From positions 2,020,501-2,084,500 of the forward strand of contig NZ_CP007029.1 of the NCBI RefSeq assembly GCF_000227685.2: DNA of 64,000 nucleotides. The letters run 5' to 3'. A program made the position numbers and the translations under genes. Below, piece by piece: positions 1 to 9,228 of the stretch. Every line of letters starts with the position of its first letter. The stretch's first letter is position 1. The notes under the pieces were generated by a model. It did not search any database. It was not told the DNA's origin and was given only the letters and a program-made list of their open reading frames with translations. Source of the DNA: Thioalkalivibrio paradoxus ARh 1 (lineage in GTDB: Bacteria > Pseudomonadota > Gammaproteobacteria > Ectothiorhodospirales > Ectothiorhodospiraceae).

Positions 1-1846
1 GATCGAGCGCTTCCGACGGCGACGGGTTCGTCGCTTCGCCGGATTCCAATACCGCTGCGAGCCCGGTGGCAGTCGGCGCGGCATAGAACGCCGACAGCGG
101 CAGCCGGCGGTTGCACTCGGCCTCCACACGTGCAAGCACGCGTGCGGCCAGCAGCGAGTGCCCGCCCAGCGCGAAGAAGTCATCGTCGGGGCCGAAGTCG
201 TCGCGCCCGAGCAGTTCGGCGAAGATACGGCCGATGCGGTCAGCAGTACTGCTCGGCGCCAGCAAACGGGCGGGTTGGCTGGTTTGCATGCAGGCCTCTG
301 GACCCAGCGCGCCGCGGTCGACCTTCCCGTTGGCGGCCAGCGGCAGCGAGGAACGTGTCACGAAGGTCGATGGCACCATGTAGCCGGGGAGCTTCTTGCG
401 AAGTTCGTGCCGGATGTCGGCCGCCGTCGCCCCGCGCACCGGCACCACGAAGGCGGTCAGGGATCGTTCGCCGGATGCGTCAGGATGAACCGCTACGGCG
501 GCATCGTGCACTTGGCCGAGGGCGCGCAGTGCCGCCTCGATCGCCTGCACCTCGACCCGATAGCCGCGGATCTTGACGCGGTGATCCGCTCGGCCCACGA
601 GTTGGAGCCGCCCGTCGCCAAGGAAACGTCCGATGTCGCCGCTGCGGTACAGGCGTCCTCCGGGGCGTTCCGGATCCGGCACCGTCGGCAGCGGCACGAG
701 CCGGCCGTTGAGCCAGTATCCGGCGACGAGGCCATCGGCGCCGATGGCGACCTCGCCCGCTGCTCCACCCGGCACGGCGCGCCCGTCCGCGTCGAGCAGC
801 CGCACAGTCTTGCCCGGCGCTACGACGCCGGCGGGCACGGCGTCGGCGTCGGCATCGATCGGCGTGTCGGAAAACAGGATGTTGCGCGCGACCATGCCGG
901 CCTCGCTCATCGAATACCGATGAATGATGCGGCAGTCGTCGGGCAGGAGGCCCCGTGCGGTGCTCACATCCGAGGGGTTCAGCGCGTCTCCAGACAAACC
1001 AAGGGCACGCAGGCCGGCAAGCCGCGCGCCGGGTGCGAGCGAGCCCGCCAAGCTGCGAAACAGCGCAACTGGTGAGCGCAGGCAGCTGATCTGCTCATGT
1101 TGCAGCCACTCGGCAAGCCAGGTCGGGCCGCTGTGGCGCATGTCGTAGAGATGCAGCGAGGCACCGTTCAGCAACGCGTTGAACGTGTCCGAGATCGCTG
1201 CCGGAAAGCATAGTGACGTCAGCAGCGCGAGACGATCGCCACAGTCGATCGGGGTGTCGTCACGATCGGTCAGCGCACGGCGCAGGCTCAGCGACTGGCG
1301 CCAGAGCAAGCCCTTCGGCGCCCCGGTCGTGCCGGTCGTGTGAAACACGCCGAGCGGGCTGTCGGGCGAGGCGTCGAGGCCGGGTAACGACGTCTTCGGG
1401 AACTCCGGCAGCGTTTCGTCGATGATCACACGGCACGCCGGACCCGTGACCGCGGCGGCATCGGCGGCATGCGCACGATCGGCGATCAACAGATCACTGC
1501 CGAGGTTGTCCAGGATCTCGAAATTGCGCTCGGTCGGGAACCCCGGGTCCAGCACCGCGAAGCATCGGCCCGCGTACAAGGTGCCCAGGATCGCGCCGAT
1601 CAGCTGCACGTCCTGACCGAACATCAACGCAACCGGCTGCCGCGTTCCGACGGGCTGGCGCAGCAACGCACGGGCGATGCGCACCGACTCGGCCTGCAGA
1701 CGGGCGAAGGTCCACGCGGAGCCGGCGCTCGTCACGGCCAGCGCGTGTGGCATGTACGCCGCGATCTCGGCAATCCGTGCGGGAATCGAACGCTGAGGAT
1801 CCAGCGGCGGAAGCATGCGGCGGGCTGCGGTCATTGTGTCCGCCAT
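1..1846 (-). CDS. NRPS-like adenylation-carrier (A-PCP) protein, C-terminus beyond window
   Basis: The reading frame is open from an ATG at 1846 to the left edge (615 codons visible), so the C-terminus is missing. It would activate a carboxylic or amino acid with ATP and load it on its own carrier domain. Visible cores: A3 P-loop TTGTTGAPKG near residues 170-179, A5-like YSMSEAG (311-317), A7 YRSGDIGRF (400-408), A8 VGRADHRVKIRGYRVE (417-432), A10 with Lys508 in NGKVDR, then a PCP with GGHSLL and the pantetheine-carrying Ser564. There is no condensation domain in front, so it is a stand-alone A-PCP protein unless domains follow outside the window. It starts 4 bases after the stop of the acyltransferase gene, so the two are probably co-transcribed. 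A second in-frame ATG lies four codons downstream. The substrate cannot be read reliably from the sequence. Confidence 0.88.
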   Translation of the reverse strand, partial: MADTMTAARRMLPPLDPQRSIPARIAEIAAYMPHALAVTSAGSAWTFARLQAESVRIARALLRQPVGTRQPVALMFGQDVQLIGAILGTLYAGRCFAVLDPGFPTERNFEILDNLGSDLLIADRAHAADAAAVTGPACRVIIDETLPEFPKTSLPGLDASPDSPLGVFHTTGTTGAPKGLLWRQSLSLRRALTDRDDTPIDCGDRLALLTSLCFPAAISDTFNALLNGASLHLYDMRHSGPTWLAEWLQHEQISCLRSPVALFRSLAGSLAPGARLAGLRALGLSGDALNPSDVSTARGLLPDDCRIIHRYSMSEAGMVARNILFSDTPIDADADAVPAGVVAPGKTVRLLDADGRAVPGGAAGEVAIGADGLVAGYWLNGRLVPLPTVPDPERPGGRLYRSGDIGRFLGDGRLQLVGRADHRVKIRGYRVEVQAIEAALRALGQVHDAAVAVHPDASGERSLTAFVVPVRGATAADIRHELRKKLPGYMVPSTFVTRSSLPLAANGKVDRGALGPEACMQTSQPARLLAPSSTADRIGRIFAELLGRDDFGPDDDFFALGGHSLLAARVLARVEAECNRRLPLSAFYAAPTATGLAAVLESGEATNPSPSEALD

Positions 1847-1850
1847 ACGG

Positions 1851-2516
1851 TCAGGCCGGCTGTAGCTGGTCGCTGTCGATCGGCAACCGCTCGGCCGCCG
1901 GCGCCATGTATACCCCGCGTTCCACCGTGTCACCCAGCACCACCGCGCCGGCACCGACGACGCAGCGGGGTGCGACCTTCACGCGATTGCGCACCGTCGA
2001 ATGGATGCCGAAGTAGCAGTACGGTCCGATCTCGACCTGGCCGGCCAGGTGCACACCCGCCGACAGGTGGCAATGGCTGGCGATCACCGTGTGATGGCCG
2101 ATCAGGCTGCCGGCGCCGATGAACACGTTGTCCCCGATGCGCGCAAAGGGCTGGATGATCACATTCTCGTTGATGCGACAGTTCTCGCCTACGATCAGTC
2201 CGTCCCACAGCGACGCCCGGGGATGAACGTAGCTCGCCAGCCGATACCCCATTTCACGCGCCTCCTGGAACCGTTCCGCGCGCAGCCGGTTCACGCGTAC
2301 GTAGCCGATCGCAATCATGAGTTCGTGTTTATCCGGCGGAAACGCCTGCGCGATGTCGTTCCAGGGTACGACCGGAAGCCCGCAGCACCAGCCGTCGCCA
2401 ACGAATTCGCGGTCGACGGTGAAACCGGCGATTTCGTAATCGGTATGACGGGAAAACTGGTGGTGCAGCACCTCGGCGACGGCGCCATTACCGAACAGGA
2501 CAAGCTTGCGGGGCAT
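1851..2516 (-). CDS. NeuD/PglD-type left-handed beta-helix acyltransferase
   Basis: This 221-residue protein starts MPRKLVLFGNGAVAE, the Rossmann-like nucleotide-sugar-binding N-terminus of the NeuD/PglD family. From about residue 95 it runs into hexapeptide-repeat turns (for example GENCRINENVI, GDNVFIGAGS, GHHTVIASHC), which form a trimeric left-handed beta-helix. Such enzymes transfer an acetyl or other acyl group from a thioester donor to a sugar. The ATG at 2516 was chosen over the longer frame because the extra 17 residues do not fit the family. Its stop is 4 bases from the start of the A-PCP gene. The carrier-bound acyl group made there is a possible donor, which is inference. Confidence 0.82.
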   Translation of the reverse strand: MPRKLVLFGNGAVAEVLHHQFSRHTDYEIAGFTVDREFVGDGWCCGLPVVPWNDIAQAFPPDKHELMIAIGYVRVNRLRAERFQEAREMGYRLASYVHPRASLWDGLIVGENCRINENVIIQPFARIGDNVFIGAGSLIGHHTVIASHCHLSAGVHLAGQVEIGPYCYFGIHSTVRNRVKVAPRCVVGAGAVVLGDTVERGVYMAPAAERLPIDSDQLQPA

Positions 2517-2815
2517 GATTTTCTGCAGGGTGGAGTCAGGCGGTCTCCAATCTAGCACGGGGGTCACGCTACTTCACGGGATCCCGTACTCACGCTCCCC
2601 CCCGACCAGTCGGGCGGTTCCAATGAACCCCTGGAGTCTGCACTCCGCGGGCCAAACTACCACGGATCCCCGATGGGTAACGCCGACCGTGCACGCATGA
2701 ACAACCGAGGCGCTGCGACCTTGCTTCGACTCGGATCACGGGATCGGCGGACCATACTGGCGCCGCAGACCCAGTCCCGGCATACGCCCCGCCCGCTGCC
2801 CGCGCGCGTCCCGGA
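2517..2815. other. intergenic stretch without a recognised gene
   Basis: About 300 bases lie between the acyltransferase start and the stop of the next gene. I see no convincing ORF, RNA gene or strong hairpin. It presumably holds the promoter of the acyltransferase/A-PCP pair on the minus strand, but no clear -35/-10 pair stands out. Confidence 0.4.
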
Positions 2816-3736
2816 TCAGACGGCCGGCAGGCCGAGCGGACGCGGGCGGCGCCAGAACCGGCGCCAGTCGGCGCGCGCCACCCGAACCCGCGCGGTGCCG
2901 GGGTCGTGGATCCGGACCTCGGTCACGGCACCGCGGCGCAGGCGCTCGATGTGCTGGCGCAGGATCTCCTCCGACAGCGAATGCAACAATATTTCCACGC
3001 GTTCCGCCGTCGCCGCGGCCGCGAGCGCATCGACCATCACGAGATCGGCGCGCGCGTCGAGCGGATCGGCGGTCCAGTCGACTGCCGCCTGCTCCGCCAG
3101 CCACTGCGCGAGCAGCCCGCCACCGGCCACCCGGCGGATCGCCGGTGCGGTGCGCTGCACGCCCGGAGACCAGAACCACAGCCCGTGGACCGGCGTTCGC
3201 CCCTGCGCGCTGCGCTCGCGATTGACCGGGTGCTCGAACCAGAGCATCTGCACCGCATTGCCGAGCACCTGCAGCCGGCGGGCCGCGGCGTTCGCGAGGC
3301 GCGGCGCCGCCATCGGCCGGCCGAGGCCCGCCGATGGCGGCGGCCCGTCCCAGCCGTCGTCGCCGTCGAATTCCAGTTCGCGGATTCCAGTAAACGCCTC
3401 GCGATGCCGGCAGCCGGCTCGCTCAAACTCGGGGAGCGCGGCGTCCCAAAGCGCCCGTGATTCCCCGGCGGTCAGGTCCAGCGCCGCCGACGCGACCAGG
3501 TCGTTCAGCCCCGGGGTCAAGCTGACCGGAAACGCCAGCAGGCGCTGCCGATCGCGCTCGCCCCGCGCGTATCCCAGCCGGGCGGCCAGCACCTCTTCCC
3601 ACCCCCGCTCGCCGCTTTGCTCGAACCGCCCCCGACCGAGCACCCGGGACAGCGTGGGTGGCGTTGGCGCGGCTGGATCTCGTCGTTCCGGAACGTCACA
3701 CCAAAGCCCCGGGACCAGGATTTCCACCCCCGACAT
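2816..3736 (-). CDS. RpfE/COG4255-like protein (phosphoglycerate-mutase-like family)
   Basis: This 306-residue soluble protein of unknown function has an opening of the form VEILVPGLW and the segment LWFEHPVNRERSAQGRTPV followed by GLWFWSPG near residues 190-220. That combination (a HPVN..R...G..PV..LWFW block) is what I associate with the COG4255 family, often labelled RpfE type or phosphoglycerate-mutase-like. The biochemical role of that family is not established. Its ATG overlaps the TGA of the upstream psiE-like gene by one base (TGATG), so translation is probably coupled. The family name rests on remembered motif pattern, not on an alignment. Confidence 0.6.
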   Translation of the reverse strand: MSGVEILVPGLWCDVPERRDPAAPTPPTLSRVLGRGRFEQSGERGWEEVLAARLGYARGERDRQRLLAFPVSLTPGLNDLVASAALDLTAGESRALWDAALPEFERAGCRHREAFTGIRELEFDGDDGWDGPPPSAGLGRPMAAPRLANAAARRLQVLGNAVQMLWFEHPVNRERSAQGRTPVHGLWFWSPGVQRTAPAIRRVAGGGLLAQWLAEQAAVDWTADPLDARADLVMVDALAAAATAERVEILLHSLSEEILRQHIERLRRGAVTEVRIHDPGTARVRVARADWRRFWRRPRPLGLPAV

Positions 3737-4173
3737 CAGCTGTCACGCCGTTCCCTGTAGGTCAGCGGCGGCTCGGCGCCGTCGCCCTCGTCGGTATAGG
3801 GGAACCGGATGTGCCCGTAGCGCAGCACCAGGATCGCGATCGTGATCAGCAGGATTGCCAGCGACACCGCGAGCATCGCCCAGAAATCCATCGCCTTCAT
3901 GTCGATGATGATGTAACGGGCCAGAGCGACGATCGCGATGTACAGCGGCAGGCGCACCGGCAACCGGCCCGACTTGAGATAAATCCCGACCATCGCGAGC
4001 ACTTCCAGGAAGATGAACAGCAGCAGGAGGTCCGCCAGCGTAACCTCGAGGGCGCGCACCATCAGCGCGATTTCCTGCAGGATCGCGATCACCGTCGCGA
4101 CCGCGATCACGGCCAGCACCGCGACCTCGGTCACATGCAACGCCCTTTTGCCGGTTTTCTGGAAGTCGATCAT
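3736..4173 (-). CDS. PsiE-family membrane protein, copy 1
   Basis: This 145-residue inner-membrane protein has four predicted hydrophobic segments (roughly residues 14-36, 46-68, 76-97 and 103-126). The family core is clear: FLEVLAMVGIYLKSGRLPVR followed by YIAIVALARYIIIDMKAMDF. PsiE was named as a phosphate-starvation-inducible protein in E. coli; its molecular function is unknown. The ATG at 4173 is preceded by a strong AAAGGGGGG ribosome-binding site, which excludes the six-residue upstream extension. A second family member lies at 5765-6178, on the other side of rluB. No Pho-box-like element was identified. Confidence 0.85.
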   Translation of the reverse strand: MIDFQKTGKRALHVTEVAVLAVIAVATVIAILQEIALMVRALEVTLADLLLLFIFLEVLAMVGIYLKSGRLPVRLPLYIAIVALARYIIIDMKAMDFWAMLAVSLAILLITIAILVLRYGHIRFPYTDEGDGAEPPLTYRERRDS

Positions 4174-4287
4174 TGCCCCCCCTTTGCACATGCCCGTGAC
4201 GGCGGTCGACGATCGTCAGCCGCCCAAGACCACAGTGTAGCGTGCGCGTCTGCACCGGATCCTGCAGCGGCAGCCCGGACCTGACGC

Positions 4288-5109
4288 TCAGCGGCTTCGC
4301 TTCGTGCCGCCGCGCACCCGCTTGCCACCTGCACGCGGGCGCGCACCGGGCCGCCCGCGACCGGCGCGAGCGGCGCGCGGGCGCGGCAGTCCGGCGGCGG
4401 TGTAGAGCGCCGCCACCTCCTCCGCGGCGAGATCCCGGAACCTGCCGGCGCGCAGGCCGTGGCCCAGCGCCACGGGTCCGTAGCGGATCCGGATCAGGCG
4501 GCTGACGGTGCATCCCGCGGCCTCCCAGAGGCGGCGCACCAGACGGTTCCGGCCTTCGGCGACCGTGACGTGAAACCAGCGATTCGCGCCCTCGCCTCCG
4601 GCCTCGGCCAGCGTCTCGAAACGCGCCGGTCCGTCCTCCAGTTCGATTCCGGCCAGCAGTCTCTGCAGGGTCTCGGCCGGAACCGCCCCCAACACGCGCA
4701 CTGCGTACTCGCGTACCAGCGCCTGCGCCGGATGCATCAACGCATGTGCAAGATCGCCATCGGTGGTGAACAGCAACAGTCCCGAGGTGTTCAGGTCCAG
4801 CCGCCCGACCGAAACCCAGCGCTGACCGCGCAACCGGGGCAGCGCCGAGAATACGGTGCTCCGGCCTTCGGGATCGGAGCGACTGCAGATCTCCCCTTCC
4901 GGCTTGTGATAGGCGATCCAGCGGTGCGGCCGATCCTCGCCGCGCAACACCCGCCCGCGCACGCGAATCTCGTCCCCGGCCTGCACCTGATCCCCGAGCG
5001 CGGCGACCCGGCCGTTGATCATCACCTCGCCGTTGGCGATCCAGACTTCGATCTCGCGCCGCGATCCCAGCCCGCGGGCCGCGAGGTACTTCTGCAAGCG
5101 TTCTGCCAT
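4288..5109 (-). CDS. rluB: 23S rRNA pseudouridine synthase B
   Basis: This enzyme makes pseudouridine in 23S rRNA (position 2605 in E. coli numbering). The 273-residue protein begins with an S4 RNA-binding domain (MAERLQKYLAARGLGSRREIE) and continues into the RsuA/RluB/E/F catalytic domain. The catalytic aspartate lies in GRLDLNTSGLLLFTTDGD, and the family block RNRLVRRLWEAAG follows. The last 35 residues are an arginine/glycine-rich basic tail, common in RluB. In many gammaproteobacteria rluB follows scpB directly. Here a psiE-like gene and a tandem repeat (5192-5589) separate the two. Confidence 0.93.
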   Translation of the reverse strand: MAERLQKYLAARGLGSRREIEVWIANGEVMINGRVAALGDQVQAGDEIRVRGRVLRGEDRPHRWIAYHKPEGEICSRSDPEGRSTVFSALPRLRGQRWVSVGRLDLNTSGLLLFTTDGDLAHALMHPAQALVREYAVRVLGAVPAETLQRLLAGIELEDGPARFETLAEAGGEGANRWFHVTVAEGRNRLVRRLWEAAGCTVSRLIRIRYGPVALGHGLRAGRFRDLAAEEVAALYTAAGLPRPRAARAGRGRPGARPRAGGKRVRGGTKRSR

Positions 5110-5764
5110 TTCGAGGGTCGTGCCGGCTGACTATGATGGCTGCGACGATACACGAAAAGGACACCGCCATGACCGATGCCTTCACCGCACTGCTAACTGC
5201 CATGACCCGTGTGGCCACCCCCGATGATGAAAGAGGCGTAGGGCGGAAAAGGCCGAAGGCCGTCATCCGCCAGCTGGCGCCGGGGTTGCCGCAGGCGCCA
5301 AGCAGGCGCGAACGCCGAGCGGCGGATGACGCTGTGCTTTTCCGCCCTACGGGTCGCCCGGGACACGAGACAGGCCGTGACTTTCACGCTAACTGTCATG
5401 GCGCGGGCAGCCACCCCCGATGATGAAAGAGGCGTAGGGCGGAAAAGGCCGAAGGCCGTCATCCGCCAGCTGGCGCCGGGGTTGCCGCAGGCGCCAGGCA
5501 GGCGCGAACGCCGAGCGGCGGATGACGCTGCGCTTTTCCGCCCTACGGGTCGCCCGGGACACGAGACAGGCCGTGACTTTCACGCTAACCGTCTCCGACA
5601 GCCGCGACCTGGCCGACGACAGCTCCGGCGCAACGCGGGTCGAATTGCTGGACGCGGATCATCGAGGCGCAGCTGGATGCGCGCACGCGCCCCTGCAATC
5701 TCACCATGCTGATGCCGCGTCTGCGGGAATGACTTGAGCTCTTGCGCGTCGGGCCGGATGGGGG
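5110..5764. other. gene-poor stretch holding a tandem 196-bp repeat and possible gene remnant
   Basis: This 655-base gap between rluB and the second psiE-like gene is mostly occupied by the repeat at 5192-5589. Outside it, a short plus-strand reading starts at ATG 5169 (MTDAFTALL) and meets the repeat after eight codons. Just beyond the repeat, at about 5650-5727, another plus-strand frame reads IIEAQLDARTRPCNL and on to a stop, with protein-like composition. These could be two ends of one small gene split by the repeat, but I cannot identify it and the frames do not join cleanly. Confidence 0.35.
5192..5589 (+). repeat. repeat family R1: two tandem 196-bp direct copies (forward)
   Basis: Copies run 5192-5387 and 5388-5583, each opening with GCTAACTG, and a third GCTAAC closes the array at 5584. 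The two copies differ at only a handful of positions. Each copy contains a long stem: GTAGGGCGGAAAAG (5238-5251) pairs with CTTTTCCGCCCTAC (5337-5350), and GTCATCCGCC (5262-5271) pairs with GGCGGATGAC (5321-5330). Translations across it are artefacts. The same unit, again as a tandem pair but in reverse orientation, sits at 35510-35904. No transposase lies inside. The function is unknown; a non-autonomous (MITE- or REP-like) element is likely. Confidence 0.85.
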
Positions 5765-6178
5765 TCACTCCTTTTGTTCGTCATCCTGCCCGAACCAGAC
5801 CTCGCAGCCGCGCAATACCAACACCCCCAGCGTGAGCAGGAAGATCGCGCCGACCAGGGTCAGCACCGTGCTGTTATCCATCGTCTTTGCATCCACCACC
5901 AGCACGCGGGTCAGCGCGGTGATCGCGATATAGACCAGGAAGCGTACCGACAGGCGATTGGTGCGGAAATAGATCGCGACCATCGCCGCCAACTCGATCA
6001 GCAGGAACAGCATCAGCACATCGCCGAGGCCAGGCCCGCCCTGCATTACGAACCCGGTGACCTCCAGGATCGTCGCCCACAGGATGCCGAAGCCCGCGAT
6101 GAACAGCAGCCCCAGCTTGAAGATCTCGGCCATCATCAGGCCGACCCGTTTGGGCAGCACGAAGCTCTTTTCCGACAT
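5765..6178 (-). CDS. PsiE-family membrane protein, copy 2
   Basis: This 137-residue membrane protein has four hydrophobic segments and the same family core as copy 1: IELAAMVAIYFRTNRLSVR followed by YIAITALTRVLVVDAKTMDN. The two copies are clearly diverged, so this is not a recent duplication. The ATG at 6178 has an AGGGGGG ribosome-binding site 10 bases upstream. It sits between scpB and the R1 repeat, on the same strand as rluB and scpAB. The function is unknown; PsiE proteins have been linked to phosphate starvation only by expression. Confidence 0.85.
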   Translation of the reverse strand: MSEKSFVLPKRVGLMMAEIFKLGLLFIAGFGILWATILEVTGFVMQGGPGLGDVLMLFLLIELAAMVAIYFRTNRLSVRFLVYIAITALTRVLVVDAKTMDNSTVLTLVGAIFLLTLGVLVLRGCEVWFGQDDEQKE

Positions 6179-6393
6179 GATCTGGACGCCCCCCTGAAGT
6201 CCGTGTACTTGCTGACGCCGGGAGCGGCCGCAGGCGCGACGGTTGCGCGCCCGAATACCGGATACTCCCGCGATGCACCCGCTCCCCCACGCCCGGGCGG
6301 TCCCCGGGGCAAAGCGGTACTGGCATGCAGGACTATAGTCGAACTGCGCGGCCGCCGCGGGGCGTAATCGACGACCCCGCGCCCCGGAACGCG

Positions 6394-7080
6394 CTAGTGC
6401 GGCTGCTCGGGGGGTGCATCCGGGCCGGCGGGAACGTCCGGATCCTGCGCCGGATCGTCCGCCGGCGGCGCGATTCGGGCGCGTTCCGCGTCGGGGAGCT
6501 CCACACCCGCGGGCAGGTCGGCCAGCTCGCGCAGCGCGTCGAGCGGCGGCAATTCGTCGAGCCGATTCAGGCCGAGGTCATCGAGGAAGGCCCGTGTCGT
6601 GGCGTACAACGCCGGCCGGCCCGGCACCTCCTTGTGACCGACCGCGTGCACCCAGCCACGCTCGGTCAGGGTGCGCATGATCTGGGTGCTGACCGCGACT
6701 CCCCGAATCTCCTCGATCTCGGCACGGGTCACCGGCTGTCGATAGGCGATGATCGCCAGGGTCTCGAGCAGCGCCCGCGACAGCCGGGCCGGTCGTTCCG
6801 GCTGCGCGGCCTGCACCACCGTCGAAAACCGCTCGCGCACCCGGAACCGATAGCCGCCGGCCGATTGCACCAACTCGATCGAGCGCTCCCGGTAGGATTC
6901 GGCGAGGCGTTCGAGCGCTGTCTCGATCTCTGCCCGACCGATGCCTTCCAACGACGCGCAGGCGGCCTGGAGTTCCTTCATCGATACCGGCTCGAGGGCC
7001 GCGAACAGCACCGCTTCGAGCAGCAACTCCAGACGGTCGTACGACCCGGTTTCATCGGCTCCGGGGAGCGCCTCGTTCAT
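6394..7080 (-). CDS. scpB: segregation and condensation protein B
   Basis: ScpB is the winged-helix kleisin partner that dimerises and binds ScpA in the Smc-ScpAB condensin, acting on the nucleoid in chromosome segregation. The 228-residue product shows the family segment LLEAVLFAALEPVSMKEL and the winged-helix core LLETLAIIAYRQPVTRAEIE followed by IRGVAVS. The ATG at 7080 is used because it overlaps the scpA stop as ATGA and the upstream extension lies inside scpA. The C-terminal 45 residues are acidic and proline-rich. The partner smc gene is in this window at 16520-20011. Confidence 0.92.
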   Translation of the reverse strand: MNEALPGADETGSYDRLELLLEAVLFAALEPVSMKELQAACASLEGIGRAEIETALERLAESYRERSIELVQSAGGYRFRVRERFSTVVQAAQPERPARLSRALLETLAIIAYRQPVTRAEIEEIRGVAVSTQIMRTLTERGWVHAVGHKEVPGRPALYATTRAFLDDLGLNRLDELPPLDALRELADLPAGVELPDAERARIAPPADDPAQDPDVPAGPDAPPEQPH

Positions 7081-7904
7081 GCCGCGTCCTCTGCTTGCCG
7101 GCGCCGCACGCGGATCGGGCCGAACGGCTCGCCCTGTCCCCATTCGAGCAAGCCGGCCTTGCTGAGCTCGAGCACCGCGAGAAACGCCACCACCACGCCA
7201 GGCCGGCCTTCGCTGCTCACCAGCAGGCTGACGAAATCGACGAACTCGTCGTGATCGAGGCCCTCGAGGATGCGCGTCATGCGCTCGCGCACCGACAACG
7301 CCTCCGCGCTGATCTGGTGATGCGCGCTGAGGCTGGCCCGGCGCAACACGCCCGCCAGCGCATCGAGCAGATCCTCGAGCGCAGGCGCCGGCGCCGGCGG
7401 CCCGCTCAGCGCATCCCGGGAAGCACTGGCGTGAAAGTAGTCGCGTTCCAGGCGCGGCAGCGCATCCAAGCGCTGTGCCCCAGTCTTGAACCGCTCGTAT
7501 TCCTGCAACTGCCGGATCAGCGCGAGCCGCGGATCCTCCTCATCGTCGTCGCCTGCACTCGGGGGGCGAGGCAGCAGCATGCGCGACTTGATCTCAGCCA
7601 GCAGCGCCGCCATCACCAGGTATTCGCCCGCCAGTTCCAGGCGCAACGCCTGCATCACTTCGATGTAGGCCATGTACTGGCGGGTGATCTCGGCGATCGG
7701 GATTGCCAGGATGTCGAGATTCTGGCGCCGGATCAGGTACAGCAACAGATCCAGCGGCCCCTCGAACGATTCGAGGAAGATCTCCAGCGCGTCCGGCGGG
7801 ATGTACAGGTCGGTAGGCAGCTCCCCGAGCGGCTCGCCGTTGACCCGGCAGGCCCAATCGGCGCCGACCTCGGCCTCGGGATCCTCCAGAACCTCGGCGG
7901 TCAT
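7077..7904 (-). CDS. scpA: segregation and condensation protein A (kleisin)
   Basis: ScpA is the kleisin subunit bridging the two Smc heads. The 275-residue protein carries the diagnostic FEGPLDLLLYLIRRQNLDIL near residue 45 and then EITRQYMAYIE and AEIKSRMLLPRP. A winged helix closes the C-terminus (VVAFLAVLELSKAGLLEW). The start was set at ATG 7904 (MTAEVLEDPE) because the longer frame runs 60 codons back into the end of trpS with no family resemblance. The stop overlaps the scpB start by four bases. A 70-base gap separates it from trpS. Confidence 0.92.
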   Translation of the reverse strand: MTAEVLEDPEAEVGADWACRVNGEPLGELPTDLYIPPDALEIFLESFEGPLDLLLYLIRRQNLDILAIPIAEITRQYMAYIEVMQALRLELAGEYLVMAALLAEIKSRMLLPRPPSAGDDDEEDPRLALIRQLQEYERFKTGAQRLDALPRLERDYFHASASRDALSGPPAPAPALEDLLDALAGVLRRASLSAHHQISAEALSVRERMTRILEGLDHDEFVDFVSLLVSSEGRPGVVVAFLAVLELSKAGLLEWGQGEPFGPIRVRRRQAEDAA

Positions 7905-7974
7905 GCCGGGTACGCCCCCGGTGCCCCGGCCAGGGCCCGACGCTGCGCGTGACGACCGACCTGCGGCGAGGATG

Positions 7975-9192
<1,218 letters not shown>

Positions 9193-9228
9193 GAAAACGC
9201 CCTTTTACGATGAAATCACAGCCGGGTA

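Noticed and set aside
5192..5589. R1 repeats as integron attC sites (GTTAGC/GCTAAC boundary words)
   Set aside because: The boundary words occur as direct repeats, there are no cassette ORFs between them and no integrase is nearby.
5133..5712. Small ORFs across the R1 repeats with RVARDTRQAVTFTLTV-like translations
   Set aside because: These translations recur wherever the repeat occurs and on both strands; they are read-through of the repeat, not genes.
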